Of a DNA stretch of 64,000 bases, positions 10,659-19,515 are shown one piece after another. Numbering within the stretch: the first letter of the stretch is position 1; every line of letters begins with the position of its first letter. The notes under the pieces are model-generated. The model was not told the DNA's origin. It saw only the letters and a program-made list of their open reading frames with translations, and did no database searches. Both the position numbers and the translations under genes were made by a program. The DNA is from Spiroplasma ixodetis Y32 (GTDB taxonomy: Bacteria > Bacillota_I > Bacilli_A > Mycoplasmatales > VBWQ01): positions 558,001 to 622,000 of the forward strand of contig NZ_CP127039.1 in NCBI RefSeq assembly GCF_030316605.1. Reading direction: 5' to 3'.

Positions 10659-10937
10659 ATGACCAATATTAACTCATATACCGACGAATTTAAAAAGCAA
10701 ATAGTAGCTTTATATCAAAGTGGTAAATCAATATCTTGCCTTGTTAAAGAGTATAATGTTACAAGTGCAGTTACTTATAAATGAATTAAGCAATTTACTA
10801 ATTCAGGTAGTTTTAAAACTAAAGATAATCTTTCTGATTTAGAAAAACAATTAATTCAAGCAAATAAAGAATTAAAACAGTTACGAATGGTAAATGATAT
10901 TTTAAAGCAAGCAGCACTAATAATAGGCAGAAAATAG
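10659..10937 (+). CDS. IS3-family OrfA (helix-turn-helix)
   Basis: A 92-residue protein with an HTH_8-type DNA-binding domain (EFKKQIVALYQSGKSI, then VTYKWIKQF) and a C-terminal leucine-rich segment (LRMVNDILKQAALI) typical of IS3 OrfA. Ribosome site AAAGGAATT. It overlaps orfB in the -1 frame near an A-rich run, the usual place for frameshifting in this family. Confidence 0.85.
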
Positions 10938-11776
10938 AAATTATTGTTAAAAATAAATCTAAATATAAAATTCGCACAATGTGTCATTTTTTAAAACTCT
11001 CTAAATCAACATATTATTTTAATTTAAAGAAAAAAGAAAAAAATCAAAATAATATTTATGAACAAGCTGTTATTAGTGCTTTTAAAGAAAATAAAGAAGT
11101 TTATGGAACAAGAAGGTTAAAAGTCATACTAGCAAACCAAGAAATTTATTTATTACGCAGAAAAATTAAAGAAATTATGAATAAGCATAATTTAATATCA
11201 AAATACACTAAATTATCATTCAAAAATCATCATAATAAAGTTAATGATAGTCAAATAACCAATCTTGTTAATAGAAACTTTAATAAATAGGCATTGGTTA
11301 GATAAGTTTACTTTCTTGTCTTCAAATCTGTACAAATTGGTTTGGAGACATTTTTAATCGTAAAATCATTCTATCATTATTTCATCAGTTAATAAATTTT
11401 CTTAATGCTTCTGTGAAATGTTTAATGCTATTAAACTTGTTACCAAACATAATTTTAAAATCTCTTTTGATTCAGCGATTTAAACATTCACTTACTTGGT
11501 TGCCTTTAAATCCTGATAAACTTTTTGAATGAATTAAAGTTTTACTTTTATTAAAACTATTTGTAACTATTTTACTAGTATTACCTGAACCTAAATCAGA
11601 CTGGATAAATGTTGCAAATATTTTATGTTCTTTACGACTTGCCTTTGTTACTTGATTAAGAACATTTAAAATGGTTATTGCATTTTCACTTTTATTAATT
11701 TTTCAACCAACTATAGCATTACTATTCATATCTGTAGCAATTTCTAATAATAATTTAGTTTTTTTATTATTAATAA

Positions 11777-12717
11777 GGCTTTTCTCCCTTTATGTACTAT
11801 TTTTAAATTTTATCACATAAATGCTGAGAAAAGCCTATCTACGGACTTCTCCCCACATTTTTAAATGAAACATAACATTACAGTTTCAAAAGTAGGTATC
11901 TTGTTGAATTTATATGCAGCTTCTTTGGCATATAAATGAACATGATGTTTTGCAACTTTGATATGTGTTTTAAATGTTCTTCGTATATGTTTTCATACTG
12001 ATTCAATTTGATTGGTATTTACGCCAATTTTTGAAACATAACCATCTTGATGGTTAACTGTTTTGTGATTAGGGAAAAGTGATTTGAAATCACGATATTC
12101 TTTTCAAGAATCAGTATGTACATCACACTTTGAAGAAATATGGTTTCTTGCAAACTGCAAAAGATTTTTACTTTTTGCGTTTTTGATTACTTTCACAATT
12201 AAATTATTGGTTGTTTTTTCATAAATCCCAACAATTAATGTTTTATTTATCAAAGATCTTCCTTGTTTTTTAAAACCCATATGTGAAAGATACATTTCAT
12301 CCATTTGCACTATGCCCTCAACAATAAATTGATGTTCTTGTTTGGCAATACGATTTCTGATTTCATGACCCATTCTTCAAGCAGTTTTCAAAGTCACACC
12401 CAATTCTTTTGCAACATCAGTTGATGTAATTCCATGTTTGGTGTTTATTCATCTAAAGATGAGATAAAATCAAAATCTCAAAGGTGTTTGTGACTTGTAA
12501 AAAATGGTGCCATGAAGAATACTAAATGTTTGATGACATTTCAAACATCTTATTCTTCTTAAATTAGAAGTATTCAAACTTGTTCAAGAACACATGATAC
12601 ATTTGTTTTTCTTCAAACTTGCTATATATTTTAAACAATCCTGTTCTGTTTGAAAAGCATTGTTGAACTCATTCAATTTCATTGTTTCCTCCACAAGTAC
12701 ATGTGGGGAGAAGTCCG
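11777..12717 (-). mobile_element. IS1595-type element, complete (copy 2)
   Basis: 941 bp with an 8-bp target duplication ATTAATAA on both sides. Left end GGCTTTTCTCCCTTTATGTA and right end CGGACTTCTCCCCACATGTA (inverted) match at 15 of 23 positions. Just inside the left end is a hairpin (GGCTTTTCTC/GAGAAAAGCC), then a second copy of the right-end motif CGGACTTCTCCCCACAT. Confidence 0.93.
11861..12682 (-). CDS. IS1595-family (ISXO2-like) transposase
   Basis: A 273-residue DDE-type transposase. The N-terminus is a zinc ribbon (Cys28, Cys31, Cys46, Cys49), followed by a helix-turn-helix (SDTV-like TSTDVAKELGVTLKTAWRM) and the ISXO2-like catalytic domain with Asp128 (QMDEMYL), Asp191 (VHTDSW) and NTNQIESVW (Glu227), then the YAKEAAYKFN tail. 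The ribosome site GGAGG lies seven bases before ATG. Uniquely among the copies here residue 195 is Glu instead of Gly. Confidence 0.9.
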
Positions 12718-14130
12718 ATTAATAATTAATTCTTTAAATCAAGTACCATCGATGCCAACTTTTTCAAGATAAGTATTACTGGTAAAATTACGTTTTAATA
12801 AATCTTGGAAATTTGATTTTAAGGAATTAGATTTCGCTCTACGCTGTTTTTTGGGTTTGGTTAATAGTTTGATATTATTATCTTCTAATAACCTCATAAT
12901 GCTGTTTTTACTGCATTTAAGATTGGTGTTGTTTTTCTTTAATTCTAATCTCACCTTTTCTAAACTAGTAATTTTAATTATTTTATCTTTGTTGCTAATA
13001 ACAACAATTTTATTTAATTCTTTTAATAACTCATTATCAATTTTTGTTTGATATTTCTTTTTACCGTTTTTTATTCATTTATAATATGCAAATTTACTGA
13101 TAGGTAACAAACTAATTATGTCATTAATTCCATAATTTTTATTTCTATATTTATCAACTATTAAAAAACATTTACTTTTCAATAATTTACTATTTAAAAT
13201 ATTTTGATTGTTTTTTAATTCTTTATCACAGGATTGTTTTTGTCTTAAAAATTCATTTTTTATTTTTTCTTTTAGTAGTGACTTTTTGAGTTTTTTATTT
13301 TCAAGTTTTAAATTTTTATCTTTGATATTCACTTTATTTATTTGATGATTTGTTTGAAAAGTATGAATAGTAATTAATTTATTATTTTTTTGATATTTTT
13401 TTACTCAATTATAAATTAATGATCTGGTTGATAATTGATATTTGGTTTTAATATCAATGGTTTTTAATTTTTTAATCACTACATATTCATTTAAAACATC
13501 TAGTTTAATTTTTCTTGTATAAACTTTATATTTCATCTTTACTCCTTAACTATTAATTATTTAAACTAATCATACTGTCTAGATTAAAAATTATAGGAGT
13601 AAACTTAACTAACTTATGCCATAGAATTAAAAATGAAGTTATTGTTAGTGATTTAACTTATGTTCAAGTTAATGGTAAATGAAACTATATTTGCTTATTA
13701 ATTGACCTATTTAACCGCGAAATTATTGGCATAGTGTGTTGGAGCTAAAAAAAGATGCATCATTAGTAAATCAAGCATTTATGCAATCAAATCACTGTTT
13801 AAAAGATATTGAAATATTTCATAGTGATCGCGGCAATGAATTTAACAATAAAATGATTGATAAACTTTTATTAGCATTCAATATTAATCGTTCTTTAAGC
13901 AAAAAAGGCTGTCCTTATGATAATGCTGTTGCTGAAGCAACTTTCAAAACTTTTAAGACAGAATTTATTAATGATAGAAATTTTACATCATTAATCCAAT
14001 TAAAATTAGAATTATTTGATTACATCAACTGATATAACAACATAAGAATTCACAGCACTCTAAACTACTTAACCCCCATCAAATACCAAGCACAAATGTC
14101 TACCAAAAAATAGTTCTAAAAAGTGTTGCC

Positions 14131-14313
14131 ATTCCAGTAAGTTGAAATGTTTTCCCCTAAAATCGAATCACCCAAAAATTCTAATCGCTCATATGAATAA
14201 TCTAAATTATGTTCGTTTGAAAAAGAACGATGAGTAAACGCTTCAAGATAATTACGATTAGATTTAATTTTTTCTAAAATACTCGATTTTAAAATATGTT
14301 CAATATTAATCAT
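14131..14313 (-). pseudogene. rnc: Truncated duplicate of rnc
   Basis: Encodes the first 60 or so residues of RNase III, up to the catalytic motif [11 protein letters not shown], then runs into the IS3 element. It differs by one residue from the intact gene at 27390-28109 (Leu for Arg at position 23). The dsRNA-binding domain is absent, so it cannot be functional. Confidence 0.9.
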
Positions 14314-14341
14314 ATTTTTCTCTTTAATACTTATTTATAAA

Positions 14342-15370
14342 TTATAATTCTTGAATTTGTTTAGCTATTTTATTAGTAACATCTTGCTCAATAGCACGAA
14401 TTAAAAGTTTTAAAGTACTATAATAAGATTTTTTATCACTAGATCCATGTGCTTTAAAAGCAATGCCATTAATACCTATTAATTGAGCACCACCTGTATT
14501 CTTATAATCAAAAGTCTTTTTAATATTTTTAAAAATACCAATTGACATTAAACCTAAAAATTTAGTTCATAAATTTTTTTTATAACCATTTTTAATTAAT
14601 GTAAATAATAATGATGCCATGCCTTCAACTGATTTTAAAACAATATTACCTGAATAACCATCACAAATAATAATATCAACATTACCACTTAAAACATTTC
14701 GTGGTTCAATATTACCGTGAAAATTTAAAAAACTTAACTTTTCATTTTTTTGCGTTAATTGTTTTAGTTTAGCATATGTTGCTTTAGTTACTTCTGGACC
14801 TTTGCTTTCTTCAATACCAATATTTAATAAACCAATTTTAGGACGTGAAATATTTTGAATAGTTTGACAATAAATATGACCCATTAATGCAAAATTAATT
14901 AATTCATCGACAGTGTTTTCAATATTTGCTCCAACATCCAATAATACTACTTGTCGATCTTTTATTAAAGTAGGCATAATTGGCATGAATGCCGGACGTT
15001 TAATGCCTTTGATTTCGCCTAATAAAAAATGACAAGCACCAAGATAGGCAGCAGTTGAACCCGAAGTTAGAATCCCATTTGCTTTTTTATTTTTAACTAA
15101 CTGAATGGCTTGATTCATAGAAGAATCAGTCATTCTAATACCAGCGAGTGGACCATCATTCATAGTTATTACTTGGGTTGTTGCTAGTATTGTTATTCTT
15201 GATGATAATGGCTTATTTTTTAATAAAATCTGCAAGTTTCCATTAATTTGTTTTTCATCACCAACTAAACAAATTTCAACGTTTTTGAATTCTTTAATAA
15301 CTTCTAACGCTGCAGCAATAGCGGGCAAACTACCATGGTCTGAACCCATTACATCAAAAGCAATTTTCAT
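14342..15370 (-). CDS. plsX: Phosphate acyltransferase PlsX (copy 1)
   Basis: The 342-residue enzyme makes acyl-phosphate from acyl-ACP for phospholipid synthesis at the membrane. The N-terminal signature MKIAFDVMGSDHG, the central DSSM and the SGSTAAYLGA loop are all in consensus form. AGGAGG precedes the start, which is chosen at MKIAF by the family N-terminus. An in-frame TGA near residue 268 is tryptophan. This is probably the working copy. Its one oddity is asparagine where copy 2 has the aspartate of KADG. The next gene, rnc, is destroyed here. Confidence 0.88.
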
Positions 15371-16132
15371 AGTTCCTCCTAAAAACAAAAAATAATTTAA
15401 GAAACCTTAAATAATATTATATTATATTATTGATAGTTTAATTATACGTTATTTTTTTTAATTCCTTAAGATTAACAATCCAACTAATACTGCATTTATT
15501 TATTTTTAAATATGAATATTTCATTATTTGCTAGTAAAAAGCTAAAAAACAATTTATCTCTAATTATTTTGATATTGATTTTCTAAATAATTGTTTTTAT
15601 TTACACCAGTTTTTTTAAAGACCAAAACCCTTTTATTTATTTTATTAATAAAAAAAACTTTAAAAGCAAAAAACTAATATAAATATAAAAACATCTTATC
15701 ATAATTTTACTAAAATCAAAAATAATCAAAGAATTAAAAAAATATTAAAACATTTAATAGTGTTTATTTTTATAAATAAAAATAAACACTATTAATTTGA
15801 TTATTATTCATAAAAATAAAATAAAGTTAATTAAAAATAATTTTTATTGTATTTTATTTTAAAAACTTTAGAATTTAATTACTTCTTATTATATATCTAA
15901 GAAGTTATTGGGGAAAAATTAATAACACAACTAAAAACTTTACTTATAAACAGTAATTTTTTGGATATGATTTTAAAATACTTATAAATTGTTATAGTAA
16001 AACTAATTCAAAAAAATTAATACTACTGCTTTTGAGGATCTTGTAATATGATCCTTTTTAAAATATATAACTACTGTTGTTAATAACAAATTAATATATT
16101 AAATAAAACTTTTAAAATTAAAAAGGAGTAAA
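15371..16132. other. Long AT-rich non-coding stretch upstream of plsX
   Basis: No gene is visible. It contains the plsX leader, a strong hairpin at 15756-15793 and, near 15940-16060, a weakly structured region (TTTTTGGATATG, TTGAGGATCTTGTAATATGATC). All of this is duplicated around 29167-31983. The GATC-ended inverted repeat could be a terminator-like element but is not convincing. Confidence 0.4.
15756..15793. terminator. Strong palindromic hairpin
   Basis: AATAGTGTTTATTTTTAT pairs with ATAAAAATAAACACTATT. Half of it has been lost from the second copy of the duplication. It is bidirectional and may end transcription from either side. Confidence 0.65.
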
Positions 16133-16453
16133 ATTGATAAATTTAAAAAAATAAAATTAACAGAAAATAATAATCGCTTTGGTGGAAAAACAAAGAAATG
16201 AAAAAATAAAAAAGGAGAATTAGAATATAAAACTGAAATTAGAAATAAATCTAATGAACTTGATTCACTTATTTATGAATCGTATATGACAATTTATGAC
16301 AAAAACAAAAATTATTTTAAATGTTGAACTAAAAGAACTGCCTTTTCAAATAGTCAAATTATTTTTGAAATATTTTTAATTAAAAATAATAAATTATATA
16401 AACACGTTAAAAAATATGAAACTCTTTATCAATTAACATATAATCATATTTAA
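16133..16453 (+). CDS. Hypothetical protein, probable ATT start
   Basis: A 106-residue lysine-rich frame, open from a point just after AAAAAGGAG to 16453 with two TGA tryptophans. No ATG, GTG or usable TTG lies at the start: the TTG next to the ribosome site leads to a stop within seven codons. ATT at 16133 is the best candidate, a codon permitted in mollicutes. No family recognised. Two hairpins follow. It starts just beyond the border of the plsX duplication, so it could be a 5'-truncated gene. Confidence 0.5.
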
Positions 16454-16480
16454 ACTGTTTCCTTTTTTCCATAAATAAAA

Positions 16481-16507
16481 CTCCTTACTTTATATAATAA
16501 TAAGGAG
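16481..16507 (+). terminator. Hairpin after the hypothetical gene
   Basis: CTCCTTA pairs with TAAGGAG around a 13-base AT loop. It lacks a good T run. Confidence 0.45.
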
Positions 16508-16527
16508 CATACTTATACTAATTAGAG

Positions 16528-16590
16528 TAAGGGGCAAAAATACACTAAAAAGTATATATATGCCTCTTATTTAATTTTTATTTTTTTTTA
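16528..16590 (+). terminator. Rho-independent terminator
   Basis: TAAGGGGCA pairs with TGCCTCTTA (one G-U), followed by TTTAATTTTTATTTTTTTTT. It is well placed to end rightward transcription between convergent genes. Confidence 0.7.
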
Positions 16591-16688
16591 TTCTCTTTTC
16601 TTATTCTTTCCATTTCATTAGCAACTCTGTAAAACATTTCACAACCAAATACTCTTTCATAAGTTCAATCACTACACTTATGTCTCAT
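16578..16688 (-). CDS. Small overlapping ORF, 36 residues
   Basis: Starts within the last codons of the 67-residue zinc-ribbon gene and reads MRHKCSDWTYERVFGCEMFY, then VANEMERIRKENKKK. The overlap of start and stop suggests translational coupling. One TGA is tryptophan. Its cysteines suggest metal binding but no family is recognised. It could also be the frameshifted tail of the preceding gene. Confidence 0.4.
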
Positions 16689-16881
16689 AATTTGATTTAC
16701 TTTCTTGTCGTCTCATTGATTTATTTAAAGCAATATCTAATATACAATTTGGACAATAATATTTTCTAGTATATAAGTTTTGCAAAACTCTTTTAGGACA
16801 AATAACTTGGTTACAAAGTTTATATATATAAATTGCTAAATGAAATGCTTGTTCACATGAACAATTATCATTTTTAGCCAT
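16678..16881 (-). CDS. Small zinc-ribbon protein
   Basis: A 67-residue protein with paired cysteines: CSCEQ near the start and YYCPNCILDIAL near the end. The C-terminal CxxCIL pattern resembles the 56-residue phage early protein at 19084-19254 (CYDCILNIRL), so this may be a phage-derived gene. A TAGGAG site precedes the start. It follows the 91-residue gene at 16941 in a leftward operon. Confidence 0.6.
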   Translation of the reverse strand: MAKNDNCSCEQAFHLAIYIYKLCNQVICPKRVLQNLYTRKYYCPNCILDIALNKSMRRQESKSNYET

Positions 16882-16940
16882 AATTTAAAATTAACTCCTA
16901 ACATATTAATAATTATTTAAAATTACCCTTTTAAAAATAA

Positions 16941-17216
16941 TTATTTTCAATTAGAAAGTTTTTTAATATTACCGCTTAAATCAAGTTCAAGTGAATAAAA
17001 ATTACCAACTTTTAAATCAGCAGCAGATAAACAATTATTAAAATCACTAGCAAATTCTGGATTATATCATTTATCACGTGTTTGACCAGTTGGCATGTTT
17101 GTTTGTTTGTTTATTTCTACAAACTTTAAAACATCAAACTTTAATGTTTGACCTTTATTATTTTTGTTGGGAATAACACGCCCTTTTTCAATATTAACTA
17201 ACTGTACTTTAAACAT
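16941..17216 (-). CDS. Hypothetical 91-residue protein, possibly DNA-binding
   Basis: Open from ATG with a strong GGAGG site. The sequence (MFKVQLVNIEKGRVIP, LKVGNFYSLELDLSGNIKKL) alternates hydrophobic and polar residues like a small beta-barrel. An OB-like fold is possible but not shown. It leads the operon with the zinc-ribbon genes. Such trios of very small genes are typical of mollicute phage remnants, and this is my preferred reading. Confidence 0.5.
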
Positions 17217-17335
17217 AAAAAATACTTAACCTCCGAAATCAATTAAATTAAAAATTTAATAAGTTAAGCATAGTAGGGTAAACCTATACTTACAAAATTA
17301 TTATAACATAAAAAATAAAAATTCAACAAAAAAAC

Positions 17336-17371
17336 GAACATCAGTAATGATTTCGGTAATTACCAATGTTC
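17336..17371. other. Compound hairpin next to a TA repeat
   Basis: GAACAT and GTAAT pair with ATTAC and ATGTTC around TTTCGG. Directly after it, 17381-17404 is a (TA)12 run. It lies upstream of the leftward operon at 17216. It could be a regulatory site or a replication-origin remnant. No function shown. Confidence 0.45.
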
Positions 17372-17380
17372 ATTAACCAT

Positions 17381-17404
17381 TATATATATATATATATATA
17401 TATA
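17381..17404. repeat. (TA)12 microsatellite
   Basis: Twelve TA dinucleotides in a row, between the compound hairpin and an IS fragment. Length is likely to vary. Confidence 0.9.
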
Positions 17405-17434
17405 CAAGTATTTTATGTAAAAAAAATAAAAGAA

Positions 17435-17580
17435 TGTAAGGTAGTACAGACATTTTGGACTATTTTCCATCTAATAAAAGTTTATCAAAATAATCCATAG
17501 GAGTCATTAACCCTAATGATTTATGTGGTTTAGAATTGTTATAATATTCTTGAAAAGAATTAACTAATTTTTGAAATAAA
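17435..17580 (-). mobile_element. IS481-type end fragment (146 bp)
   Basis: Contains the TGTAAGGTAG end and the last 115 or so bases of the transposase gene. It is cut at GAAATAAA, next to an IS3 fragment. Confidence 0.9.
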
Positions 17581-17814
17581 TCGATGGGTTACATTTTATT
17601 TGACACACAAGTGAACAAATTAGTGTCCAATAAAGTGTAACCCATCCACTATATTTGCTTATTAATTGACCTATTTAATTTAACCGCGAATTTATTGGAC
17701 ATAGTTGTTTGGAGTTAAAAAAGATGCATCATTAGTAAATCAAGCATTTATGCAATCAAATCGCTGTTTAAAAGATATTGAAATATTTCATAGTGATCGC
17801 GGCAATGAATTTAA
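17581..17814 (+). mobile_element. IS3 fragment with inverted left ends
   Basis: Starts with two inverted copies of the IS3 left end (GGGTTACATTTTATTTGACA and GTGTCCAATAAAGTGTAACC), then joins an internal orfB piece (17645-17814) with HSDRGNEF-encoding sequence. This inverted-end arrangement could come from a failed circle or one-ended transposition. Non-functional. Confidence 0.8.
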
Positions 17815-17999
17815 GGGTTCCCAAAAACATAGGATAATAAATTACTAGATAAATAACTTATTTCCAAATCAATTATTTAAAAAATGATGAAAATTAGACA
17901 AAATTACTCTCTTTAACCCTTAAATTTATATTCGACGTATTTTAAAAAATATACATTTAAAAAATAAAAATTATTTTCAAAGTTATTATTAAGGAAAAA

Positions 18000-18025
18000 G
18001 ACAAGAAATAATCTTGTCTTTTTTT
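18000..18025 (+). terminator. Terminator at head of phage early region A
   Basis: GACAAG pairs with CTTGTC, followed by TTTTTTT. The copy at 41505 has GACGAG instead, keeping pairing by G-U. Confidence 0.8.
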
Positions 18026-18597
18026 GTAATTGTAAAATTTTAAAATTTTTATAACCGTCTTTAATACTATTATCAACACGTGTTAAGGAATTAAAAAAGT
18101 GAACCACAACACAGTTGTTAAAAATAGTGGCTAGCATGTGGACTTGCATGAATAAATAATAAGTGGATGATGCCTAATAAAATATACTAACCAGTAATGG
18201 TAATTCTTGGGGTGGGAGCGAATTGGAAACTAGTATATATAGACCCCCTTGGGGCAACATACTATTATTCTTTATTTAACCAACCTTGCCACTATCAAGT
18301 GAGCAAGTGTTGGTTTTATTTTTTATTTTTTTTGAAAAATTTTTTGGGCGAGAAAATAAATTTCAAACTTGTAAAAAAATTGAGCGGTGCCGGTTCAATT
18401 AAAATATTAATTTGTTTAACACAAATTAAATAAATATTGAATCGAATGCCTCAATGTTTTTTAAAATTTCACAATTTATTTTTGAGCCCAGAATCGCTGG
18501 AATTAATAAAACTAATAATAGTATTATTAATAATCTAAAAATAAAAATATATGTTCTTTATGCTAGAAGCAACAGAACATATTAGGAAAGGATTATT
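18026..18597 (+). ncRNA. Structured leader RNA, copy A
   Basis: About 570 non-coding bases upstream of the early operon, strongly conserved with 41533-42103. Differences fall in pairs that keep base pairing: CCAC/GTGG (18104, 18127), AATTTGT/ACAAATT (18409, 18421), CTCAA/TTGAG (18450, 18482) and TGTTCT/AGAACA (18552, 18574). An internal terminator-like hairpin (18278-18315) divides it. The last stem sits right before the ribosome site of the first gene. Known riboswitch or ribozyme classes are not recognised. It may be a regulatory leader plus a separate small RNA. Confidence 0.75.
18278..18315 (+). terminator. Internal terminator in leader RNA A
   Basis: AACCAAC-CTTGC-CACT pairs with AGTG-GCAAG-GTTGGTT, followed by a T-rich run. 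The loop differs from copy B while the stem is the same. Confidence 0.75.
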
Positions 18598-19112
18598 ATG
18601 CAAATAGAATTTAAAAAAGAACAAATTGTTAAAAATAAACCACAATCTATTCTTATTGATTATGTTGAATATAAATTATCACTTCCAAAATGAATGATTA
18701 AAAATAATTCTTTTATTGTTGATAACAGTTACACATATTGAGTTTTTAATTTAGACAATGTTAAAAGAAAATTAAGTGGTAATTAGTAAAACTATTAGAA
18801 CCATATATTTCTGAGCAAAAAATAACTATTAATAAACCAACCGCTCCAAAAGAATATTATCTTAATGATATAAAACTTGAACCATTAACATTTTATGAAC
18901 AGCATAATAGTTGATTTATGGGTGAAATAACAGATAACAAAACAAAAATTACTAATCCTTGTTTTAAATATAACATTACGTGAGAAGAAAAAAGAAAAGG
19001 TTTTAAAATAAATAATCCATATAAACATGATGATTTACCAATTAATTATATAGTTACTTTTTATAAGGAAATTTCAACTCATAATGAAAAAGTATTTTTG
19101 TTGAACATGTAA
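18598..19112 (+). pseudogene. First phage early gene, frameshifted
   Basis: Homologue of the intact 170-residue gene at 42104-42616. A small deletion near 18783 creates a stop after about 62 residues. The rest continues in another frame and ends LLNM. AAAGGATTATT precedes the start. Confidence 0.8.
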
Positions 19113-19254
19113 ACAAAATAAATTAGATTATTTATTCTTTAATAATAATGATATAAAAACAAGAAAATATTTTTTAAGAGACAAAAATAATAAAGCAATT
19201 TGTTATGACTGTATTTTAAATATTAGGTTAAGTAGGAGATATAAATATGAATAA
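19084..19254 (+). CDS. Small zinc-ribbon phage protein
   Basis: A 56-residue protein with CWTCKQNK near the N-terminus and CYDCILNIRL near the C-terminus, a four-cysteine zinc ribbon. It overlaps the end of the broken first gene and overlaps the next start by eight bases, so translation is coupled. It has no counterpart in the large element at the same position. Similar proteins in phages act as regulators, but no role can be assigned. Confidence 0.65.
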
Positions 19255-19513
19255 AGAAAAACTATTTTCTTATAAAAACCAAGAAATTATTAATGAATAT
19301 AATAAAAAACGTAGTAAAGAGATAACAGAAGAACATTTAAATAATATAAAAAAATTAAGGGAAGATTTTAAAAAAGAAGTAATTAATAACTATAAAGAAA
19401 AATTAATTACATATTTAGAAAATAAAATTGAAAATGATGGATATAGAAGTGCAAATAATGATGCCATATATTATTCATTAATTAAAAAAATCAATAATTG
19501 TGAGTTTGATTAA
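19247..19513 (+). CDS. Hypothetical phage early protein, coiled-coil
   Basis: An 88-residue, charged, probably helical protein (EEHLNNIKKLREDFKKEVINN). The GGAGAT site lies within the preceding gene. The start MNKEKL is also seen in the small peptides at 44926 and 55415, suggesting a shared leader. No family recognised. Absent from the large element. Confidence 0.6.
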   Translation: MNKEKLFSYKNQEIINEYNKKRSKEITEEHLNNIKKLREDFKKEVINNYKEKLITYLENKIENDGYRSANNDAIYYSLIKKINNCEFD

Positions 19514-19515
19514 TA

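Larger units (their letters stand above)
11298..13536 (-). pseudogene. 429-residue IS3-like transposase gene split by IS1595
   Basis: The coding frame is otherwise the same as in the intact copy at 32167-33456: N-terminal helix-turn-helix, lysine-rich linker and integrase-like core. It is disrupted at 11777-12717. Removing the insert and one target repeat restores a 1290-base frame. Confidence 0.85.
11290..13620 (-). mobile_element. IS3-like element with single-frame transposase (copy 1), itself interrupted
   Basis: Terminal repeats GGCATTGGTTAGATAAGTTT and GGCATAAGTTAGTTAAGTTT differ at three positions. A 3-bp target duplication ATA flanks it in the host IS3. Without the IS1595 copy and its 8-bp duplication the length is 1382 bp, the same as the copy at 32083-33464. 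Orientation is leftward. Confidence 0.88.
10922..14113 (+). pseudogene. IS3-family OrfB, split and frameshifted
   Basis: The N-terminal part (10922-11289) has the HTH_21 segment (VYGTRRLKVIL). After the nested element, 13621-14113 encodes the integrase core: VSDLTYVQVNG, HSDRGNEFNN, and the glutamate in YDNAVAEATFKTFK. A frameshift near 13735 separates the first acidic residue from the rest, and the junction itself is out of frame. Inactive. Confidence 0.85.
10583..14124 (+). mobile_element. IS3-family element interrupted by a nested insertion
   Basis: Left end is a TG-rich terminal repeat running into GTTACTTTATTGGACAC, with an expanded run of nine G at 10584-10592. The right end near 14124 is an imperfect complement (AAAGTGTTGCCA). 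It carries orfA (10659) and the two halves of orfB. It is split by a 2.3-kb nested insertion at 11290-13620, and its right end truncates a duplicated rnc gene. It cannot move by itself, since orfB is broken and frameshifted. Confidence 0.8.
14131..16100. repeat. Chromosomal duplication, copy 1 (rnc fragment, plsX, upstream DNA)
   Basis: About 2 kb is repeated at 27932-31983 in the same orientation, with very high identity. The second copy contains two IS insertions. Copy 1 is bounded by the IS3 element on the left. The right border is near TAACAAATTAATAT, exactly where an IS1595 copy begins in copy 2. IS-mediated recombination is the likely cause. Confidence 0.85.

Noticed and set aside
12851..13051. 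Hydrophobic frame antisense to the IS3-like transposase (also at 32652 and 20742)
   Set aside because: It is the complement of a lysine-rich coding segment. Hydrophobic antisense frames are expected there.
16941..17216. Assignment of the small operon to a filamentous (plectrovirus) phage
   Set aside because: No recognisable plectrovirus replication or coat gene is present; small size alone is not enough.
17913..18149. 78-codon open frame on the minus strand
   Set aside because: It crosses a terminator and the structured RNA, has no ribosome site, and is not kept in copy B.
18197..18433. 78-codon open frame on the plus strand in the phage leader
   Set aside because: The same region in copy B is frame-disrupted at the CCC/GGG hairpin, and changes follow RNA pairing rather than codons.
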